Positions 61,301 to 64,000 of a DNA stretch of 64,000 nucleotides are shown here, one piece after another. Origin of the DNA: JAAEPI01 sp964352625 (lineage in GTDB: Bacteria > Bacteroidota > Bacteroidia > Cytophagales > Cyclobacteriaceae); contig CAYGSD010000010.1 of assembly GCA_964352625.1 (NCBI GenBank), positions 62,001 through 126,000 on the forward strand, written 5' to 3'. The notes below the pieces were generated by a model. It had not been told where the DNA came from and ran no database searches. It was given only the letters and a program-made list of their open reading frames with translations. The translations under genes and the position numbers were made by a program. Every line of letters starts with the position of its first letter. Within the stretch, counting starts at the first letter, position 1.

Positions 61301-62547
61301 GCCTAGATTCCACCTTCAATGCACCCGGGGCAGAGTTTATTTTTGGAAGTCAAAATCCAAATATTAGAAATAAGGCGGCAAGAAAAGGTTGGTTGACGGA
61401 AAGTCCATTCCTGACTGCACCATTCACTCAATCGAAAGGAAAGGATTTGGCCATTCGAGGTACGTTCCAACCATTTGAGGATTTATCCATTCAGGTGGAT
61501 TTTGCCAAATCCAATACGAATGGGTATCAAGAAATATTCAGGTATGTCCCTGATTCTCTTGGGTATGAAAGCCTTACCCCGTCACTATCTGGCAGTTACA
61601 GCATTTCGTTTTTAAGCATAAAGACCGCTTTTGGTAAGATGGGGGCTCAAAATGAATCTGAGGCCTTCACCGCTTTCGAACAGAATCTTGCCGTCATCCA
61701 GCAGCGTCTTTCATCATCAACAGGAAACGACTATGATACTTTATCGCAAGATGTTCTGATACCCGCTTTCCTATCTGCATATGCCGGAAAAAACCCTAAT
61801 AATTACCGTCTCAATCCCTTCCCAAGAATCCCGCTACCAAATTGGCGGATTGACTACACAGGGTTGATGAAGATTCCGGCCATAGCGGAGATATTCTCTT
61901 CACTCACACTTTCACATGGCTACAGGTCAGTCTATACCGTGGGCAACTACACCAACAACCTGAATTTTACCGAAAATCTTACTTTGGATAACAACCCGCT
62001 TAACTATCAAGGATCAATTTATGACGATGAGAATGATGTGCTCGTTCCGTCTTACATTATTAATCAGGTAGTGATTTCCGAGCAATTTGCACCCCTGATC
62101 GGAGTGAACTTTAAAACCATCAACAACATCAGCACTAGGGTGGAATACAAAAAGGAAAGAAACATCGCCTTGAATATGTCGAATGCCCAAATAACTGAGC
62201 AGCTCAACAACGACATTACTTTTGACCTTGGCTACTCCAAAATTGGCTTCAAGGTGCCGTTCAGATTTTCTGGGAGAACGGTGACTTTGCCAAATAACCT
62301 AACCATTCGAACGGCCTTTACGATCAGAGATTCAAAAACGATTCAAAGGAAAATTGATGGCAAAAGTGACATTACCAATGGTTCTTTCAATTACCAAATC
62401 AGACCTACAGTGACCTACAACATCAACAACCAGCTTGACTTCACTATGTACTTTGAGCGCACTGTCGCTGAGCCCAAAGTGCTAAGTTCATTCCGAAGAT
62501 CAACGACCGCCTTTGGCTTCCAGCTTAGATTTAATCTTGCACAATAA
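55381..62547 (+). CDS. sprA: Type IX secretion / gliding protein SprA
   Basis: 2388 residues, the typical size of SprA, the giant outer-membrane channel of the type IX system that also supports gliding. The first codon is TTG at 55381, with AAAGGAAAAG just upstream, and gives a signal peptide (LRLYILLLVGGWWLPSFANA). The protein is beta-rich throughout, with SprA-like blocks: TPSFYSTYNPSYRFGDPFSNRIG, VDIVPTGFINLDFGGTWQRVDNP, QYTYNGAGPFTVGELS, a repeated GRVTITDQSLLNSGIPITA and the aromatic C-terminal strand FQLRFNLAQ. The T9SS-tagged protein at 22-24 kb is a possible client. It follows ruvA, an order I recall from related genomes. Confidence 0.93.
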   Translation: MHLRLYILLLVGGWWLPSFANASLPSFEPLILQQQDTIPRDTAKTDSVKPYTPSFYSTYNPSYRFGDPFSNRIGRSSFLLPDPSNLELQIDYDSGFQYTIYERIGNINFRPVTTMSFSEYNSYNDEQLANTYWKEKSIGLDGESAVSGRRLIPKLYLSPAFDRIFGGEYVDIVPTGFINLDFGGTWQRVDNPAIPQRQQRNGGFNFEQQISLNLVGKIGDKLEVTANFDNNNTFDFQNNMRIEYTGYEEEIIKKIIIGNVSMPVSNSLMTGAQTLFGFKTELQFGKLYFTGVASRQQGSVSTSSLGGGNNIDDPVYNSSTQQENEIRASAYDDNKHFFLSHFFRDNYEDWVKDPRNITSGLLVQNIEVYITNTNNDTETTRNTVGFVDLGEQSLDRLLNDSFYKPAGSVPTSNSSNSLYEALLGSGYRKSDQMYNNLQTLGLDPTSEYVVTGTARQLQEGTEFTINKQLGYITLLTNLSDNQSLAVSYQYTYNGAGPFTVGELSTIRRLDDDESLFLKLLKPNSIDPDLPTWDLMMKNIYNLRASSIDQESFKLRIKYKDDASGIDNPYLHEGGQGIENEPLVELLGLDQYNLQLDPQPDGLFDFIDGVTINAARGYLIFPVLEPFGSTLESYYDPASQSDLIEKYVYSQLYSETQQIAQTDTERDKFRIAFSGAGSSSGFGGSNANNVINLEGFQVTPGSVVVRMGNVTLDEGRHYTVDYNLGRVTITDQSLLNSGIPITATSESADLFNFQTTWFYGARLDYRFNDNFNIGATVLHLNERRGGLSRFDIGNEPLKNTKYGFDIAIQEESRFLTKAVDAIPLIATKEPSEITFTAEYARFVPGTSNEVDGEPTSTIDSFEEAATSLNLNDAFGWKMAATPETNSSRFFNQNGGLPGRDFNYRKAKMAWYNVDRSVFYSSGGLRPDNISDDDLRNHYVRAIIPQEIFRQRDPGQVNLNLNVLDLAYFPRERGQQNYNPNLDANGFLTNPQQNFAGVSRGFDQETNFLNSNFQYIEFWIMDPFIDGANGRVLDGIFNENNTTGGDLIFNLGSVSEDLVPDGSFFFENGLPGDGDPSESQINPDWGRTPSGQYLQAFFTNEQSDRPNQDVGFDGLKNNDEPSFFSDYLNSVTPAARSIVEEDVSADNFRYFLGSVLDSRNANIVERYKNFNGTDGNSPFNSSNEFTRGSSTLPDKEDINEDNTISFLEEYFEYRIPLQKGGLELSDFVVDQIQDQSGEATWYQFRIPLDKFTGTYGNPDFQNIRFMRMYLTGWQQPVVLRFAKFQLTRSTWRKFELSLRDPALGELPEPQLNDFEISVVSIEENSTGSPTQPPYVVPPGLVRDVNNSQTVQQQYNEQSLQLCVENLDNGDARAAFKNQTIDLINYDRLEMALHAHSYKDGFIQDGDVNAFLRLGQDNRSNYYEIQLPLVLTPQGLSPNSGGLPRLVWPEENEINLSIDIIKAVKLERNRLGIDIGIPYSKLIPGTNYIVTVVGNPELNDLQTIMIGVRNPDNGASDDGLAKSVCIWANELRTTGYENQSGWAANATLQAKLADLGRVNLNTRYTSIGYGALNTTIAQRNRYESFGYQASANLNLEKFMYPKKTGLVVPMFVNYEKQRTTPQYDPLNQDILLEESLKLFSDNPGDPDELSRDEYKKLVESHKTTRSINFSNIRKDLVKEDAKNKIYGIENFSFTYAYSDEVSSNHFTQSRFRKNNSGGINYDYSPVTLVWTPFSESEAFQSPYLQLIRDINFSALPTSFSLSANLNRSFTRTQFFNDQLTTDGVDPNFERLFTFNRLYNFRWNIFKSLSFDYNANVRAVIDEIDVKGDINTKQERNYIWSQIANLGRMKSYDQNMSFTYQTPLGKLPFTNFLSADLKYVAGYTWTAGALNQTDVNNNNFGNIIQNRRDRGGNGKVDVVKLYDKVTFLNNANGTNPAERSTGQKALMTLMALKSVNVTYNIRESTSLAGFTPEAFLFGLDSTFNAPGAEFIFGSQNPNIRNKAARKGWLTESPFLTAPFTQSKGKDLAIRGTFQPFEDLSIQVDFAKSNTNGYQEIFRYVPDSLGYESLTPSLSGSYSISFLSIKTAFGKMGAQNESEAFTAFEQNLAVIQQRLSSSTGNDYDTLSQDVLIPAFLSAYAGKNPNNYRLNPFPRIPLPNWRIDYTGLMKIPAIAEIFSSLTLSHGYRSVYTVGNYTNNLNFTENLTLDNNPLNYQGSIYDDENDVLVPSYIINQVVISEQFAPLIGVNFKTINNISTRVEYKKERNIALNMSNAQITEQLNNDITFDLGYSKIGFKVPFRFSGRTVTLPNNLTIRTAFTIRDSKTIQRKIDGKSDITNGSFNYQIRPTVTYNINNQLDFTMYFERTVAEPKVLSSFRRSTTAFGFQLRFNLAQ

Positions 62548-62566
62548 CTTTCTAAGTCATACCTAT

Positions 62567-62574
62567 TACTTTTG
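62567..62574 (+). promoter_or_regulatory. Possible -7 box for gcvH
   Basis: TACTTTTG matches TAnnTTTG, 15 bp before ATG 62590. The TTG inside it (62572) is in frame with gcvH but is better read as promoter than as a start codon. Confidence 0.4.
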
Positions 62575-62589
62575 GCGAAAAATATTCAA

Positions 62590-62964
62590 ATGCATTTTCC
62601 TGAAAACCTGAAGTACACAAAAGACCATGAATGGGTAGAAATTGATGGCGATATTGCCAAAGTTGGCATCACAGATTTTGCTCAAAATGAACTGGGTGAT
62701 ATTGTGTTTATCGAAATAGAAACGGAGGGCGAAACGCTCGAAGAGGGTGAAGTTTTTGGTACGGTAGAGGCTGTAAAGACTGTTTCCGATCTATTTATGC
62801 CTGTTGCCGGAGAGGTTCTTGAAATTAATACTGACCTAGAGGCTAGTCCTGAGACTGTAAACGCTGATCCTTACGGGGCAGGGTGGATGGTCAAAATAAA
62901 GGTCTCAGATTCAGGCGGACTTTTATCGGTCGACGAATACAAAGAACTCATAGGAGAATCTTAA
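62590..62964 (+). CDS. gcvH: Glycine cleavage system H protein
   Basis: 124 residues from ATG 62590, the usual GcvH start (MHFPENLKYTKDHEWVEIDGD). The lipoyl attachment site is intact: GTVEAVKTVSDLF, Lys 63. It carries the aminomethyl group between the P, T and L proteins during glycine breakdown. The other components are not in the window. An alternative start at TTG 62572 would add six residues absent from relatives. Confidence 0.94.
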   Translation: MHFPENLKYTKDHEWVEIDGDIAKVGITDFAQNELGDIVFIEIETEGETLEEGEVFGTVEAVKTVSDLFMPVAGEVLEINTDLEASPETVNADPYGAGWMVKIKVSDSGGLLSVDEYKELIGES

Positions 62965-63000
62965 TCTTCTCTAAATACGTTAAGGTGATTGAATTCTAAT

Positions 63001-63031
63001 TTGTTACAGGTTATATAGTATACTATATTTG
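63001..63031 (+). promoter_or_regulatory. Promoter of the tonB gene (-33 TTG, -7 TATATTTG)
   Basis: TTG at 63001-63003 and TATATTTG at 63024-63031 are separated by 20 bases, within the spacing expected for Bacteroidota housekeeping promoters. The start codon is 26 bases downstream of the -7 box. It is the clearest promoter in the window. Confidence 0.55.
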
Positions 63032-63056
63032 GAATCCAGCTTTTAAATAAGATATT

Positions 63057-63734
63057 ATGGAATTGAAAAAAGCACCCGAACATGATTTGACTAAGAAGTC
63101 AAGTATGTTCCTCAACCTTGGCCTCACGTTGAGCCTTTTGATCGTCATTTTGGCGTTCGAATGGCCAAATAGAGGTGATGGAGAAATCATCGACCTAGGT
63201 CAGGTAGAGAATGATTTTGAAGACATTATGGAGATCCCTCCAACGGAGCAACCACCTCCCCCACCACCAAAAGTTCAAATTCCTGAGATTATAGAAGTTC
63301 CTGATGAGGAAGAAATCGAAGAAGAGATCGAAGTGGAATTGGATGTGGAGGTTACCGAGGAAACTATTGTGGAAGATATTGTTTTTGAAGAAGCTCCCGC
63401 TGAAGAGGAAGTGGATGAAATCTTTACGATTGTGGAGGATCAGCCAGAATTTCCAGGTGGAATTCAAGCGTTCTACAATTACGTAGGTAAGAAGATGAAA
63501 TATCCTTCTCAAGCTCGACGAATGGGAATCGAAGGTCGTGTGTACGTTGAATTCATCGTGGACAAAGACGGTTCGGTTACAAACGTTCGTTCTGTAAAGG
63601 GCATTGGTGCAGGCTGTGATGAAGAGGCCGTGAGAGTGATGAGCCAGGTGCCTAAGTTCAAGCCAGGTAAGCAAAGAGGAAGACCAGTAAGAGTGAAAAT
63701 GGTGCTGCCTATTTACTTCAAGTTGGCGAACTAA
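63057..63734 (+). CDS. Energy transducer TonB
   Basis: 225 residues. A single membrane helix (about 20-37, LNLGLTLSLLIVILAFEW) follows a short cytoplasmic end; then a Pro-rich stretch (PPTEQPPPPPPKVQIP), a strongly acidic linker (EEEIEEEIEVELDVEVTEE) in place of the usual Lys/Pro repeats, and a TonB C-terminal domain (about 140-225: YPSQARRMGIEGRVYVEFIV, GIGAGCDEEAVRVM, GRPVRVKMVLPIYFKL). It contacts TonB-dependent receptors and passes on proton-motive energy from ExbB/ExbD, which are not encoded here. The C-terminal domain resembles that of the membrane protein at 3759-5048. Confidence 0.9.
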   Translation: MELKKAPEHDLTKKSSMFLNLGLTLSLLIVILAFEWPNRGDGEIIDLGQVENDFEDIMEIPPTEQPPPPPPKVQIPEIIEVPDEEEIEEEIEVELDVEVTEETIVEDIVFEEAPAEEEVDEIFTIVEDQPEFPGGIQAFYNYVGKKMKYPSQARRMGIEGRVYVEFIVDKDGSVTNVRSVKGIGAGCDEEAVRVMSQVPKFKPGKQRGRPVRVKMVLPIYFKLAN

Positions 63735-63755
63735 GAAAGTTAAAAACTAAATCTC

Positions 63756-63790
63756 AACCCTGTCTTGACGTATCGAGACAGGGTTTTTTT
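63756..63790 (+). terminator. Terminator after tonB
   Basis: AACCCTGTCT / AGACAGGGTT pairs over 10 bp (63756-63765 with 63776-63785), followed by a run of T. It lies 22 bp past the stop. Confidence 0.88.
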
Positions 63791-64000
63791 ATTGCCCTAC
63801 CCAATCGGATTCAGCAGGTTGCTTGGCGCTGTACCACTCAATTTCGAATGTAGAATAAGAGGGGCCATCCATCAATTCGGAGAGTTTGAGTAAAGCCGTG
63901 CGGCCATAATCCGGTAAGCCAATGGCGATGGTCAACAATGCCTGTTCTTTAAGAAGCGGTATGGAGTACTTACTAAACTCAAGTGATTCCGAAACAAAAT
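63789..64000 (-). CDS. Unrecognised protein, C-terminal end (partial)
   Basis: The minus strand is open from the window edge to TAA at 63789-63791, giving about 70 codons ending DWVGQ. The readable end includes SKYSIPLLKEQALLTIAIGL, then DYGRTALLKLSELMDGPSYS and FEIEWYSAKQPAESDW. The codon use is ordinary and no stop interrupts it, so it is probably the end of a real gene. I do not recognise the family. Confidence 0.55.
   Translation of the reverse strand, partial: FVSESLEFSKYSIPLLKEQALLTIAIGLPDYGRTALLKLSELMDGPSYSTFEIEWYSAKQPAESDWVGQ

Noticed and set aside
62572..62574. TTG as gcvH start
   Set aside because: It lies within a good -7 box, and ATG 62590 gives the usual family N-terminus.
63195..63674. 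159-codon open frame on the minus strand
   Set aside because: Antisense to tonB; its Phe/Leu/His-rich content reflects the acidic codons of the real gene.

Overview
The window is chromosomal DNA of a Bacteroidota bacterium, most likely order Cytophagales. The evidence is the giant gliding/secretion protein SprA, a protein with a type IX secretion C-terminal sorting domain, DUF4837 and DUF6970 proteins, several carboxypeptidase-like regulatory domain and TonB-type proteins, the rpsU-xerC-hpf order, A-rich leaders with few classical Shine-Dalgarno sites, and several TAnnTTTG-type -7 boxes. Family or genus cannot be fixed from what is visible.

Layout. 1-5.8 kb: the end of a TonB-dependent receptor, a DUF6970 lipoprotein, and a VWA/DUF3520 protein divergent from an ECF sigma operon (sigma factor, membrane protein with a TonB C-terminal domain, CXXC/carboxypeptidase-like protein). 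5.7-8.4 kb: prmC, ribD, cupin, free Met-R-sulfoxide reductase. 8.4-11.4 kb: a hemB-led operon with a NodZ-like glycosyltransferase and a GDP-mannose 3,5-epimerase homologue. 11.4-14.2 kb: hpf, xerC, rpsU, acyl-CoA dehydrogenase. 14.3-21.1 kb: ugd, methyltransferase, metallo-beta-lactamase protein, then manA, lysoplasmalogenase, MFS and prfB read leftward; prfB has a programmed +1 frameshift.

21.1-25.4 kb is the most unusual stretch. A block made of an intergenic segment plus the 3' end of a sterol desaturase gene occurs twice. The left copy keeps only a frameshifted gene fragment and is split by an 810-bp insert carrying two small genes. The insert ends in an attC-like site, and its junctions fit G/TT integron-cassette recombination. 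A T9SS-secreted protein gene lies between the two copies.

25.5-30.8 kb: asnS, rpoN, a PAP2-like membrane protein, a beta-barrel protein, tRNA-Arg(ACG), an e(P4)-type phosphatase. 30.9-38.7 kb: a signalling island with a NarL-type response regulator, a receiver-PAS-kinase hybrid, a LuxR protein with a poor receiver, a nine-PAS histidine kinase and a SiaC-type phosphoprotein. 38.7-45.1 kb: tRNA-Arg(CCT), hflX, and a polysaccharide export set (GT4 transferase, OPX lipoprotein, BY-kinase, PHP phosphatase). 45.2-51.3 kb: TPR protein, phosphosulfolactate synthase, DUF368 transporter, and a second ECF operon with a HEAT-repeat membrane protein and two DUF4097 proteins. 51.4-64 kb: DUF4837 lipoprotein, malic enzyme, ruvA, sprA, gcvH, TonB, and the end of an unrecognised gene.

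The ugd, manA, epimerase, NodZ-like and export genes together suggest investment in surface polysaccharide. No complete polysaccharide locus (no flippase or polymerase) is present. All calls come from reading the sequence and remembered family features; no database search was run.
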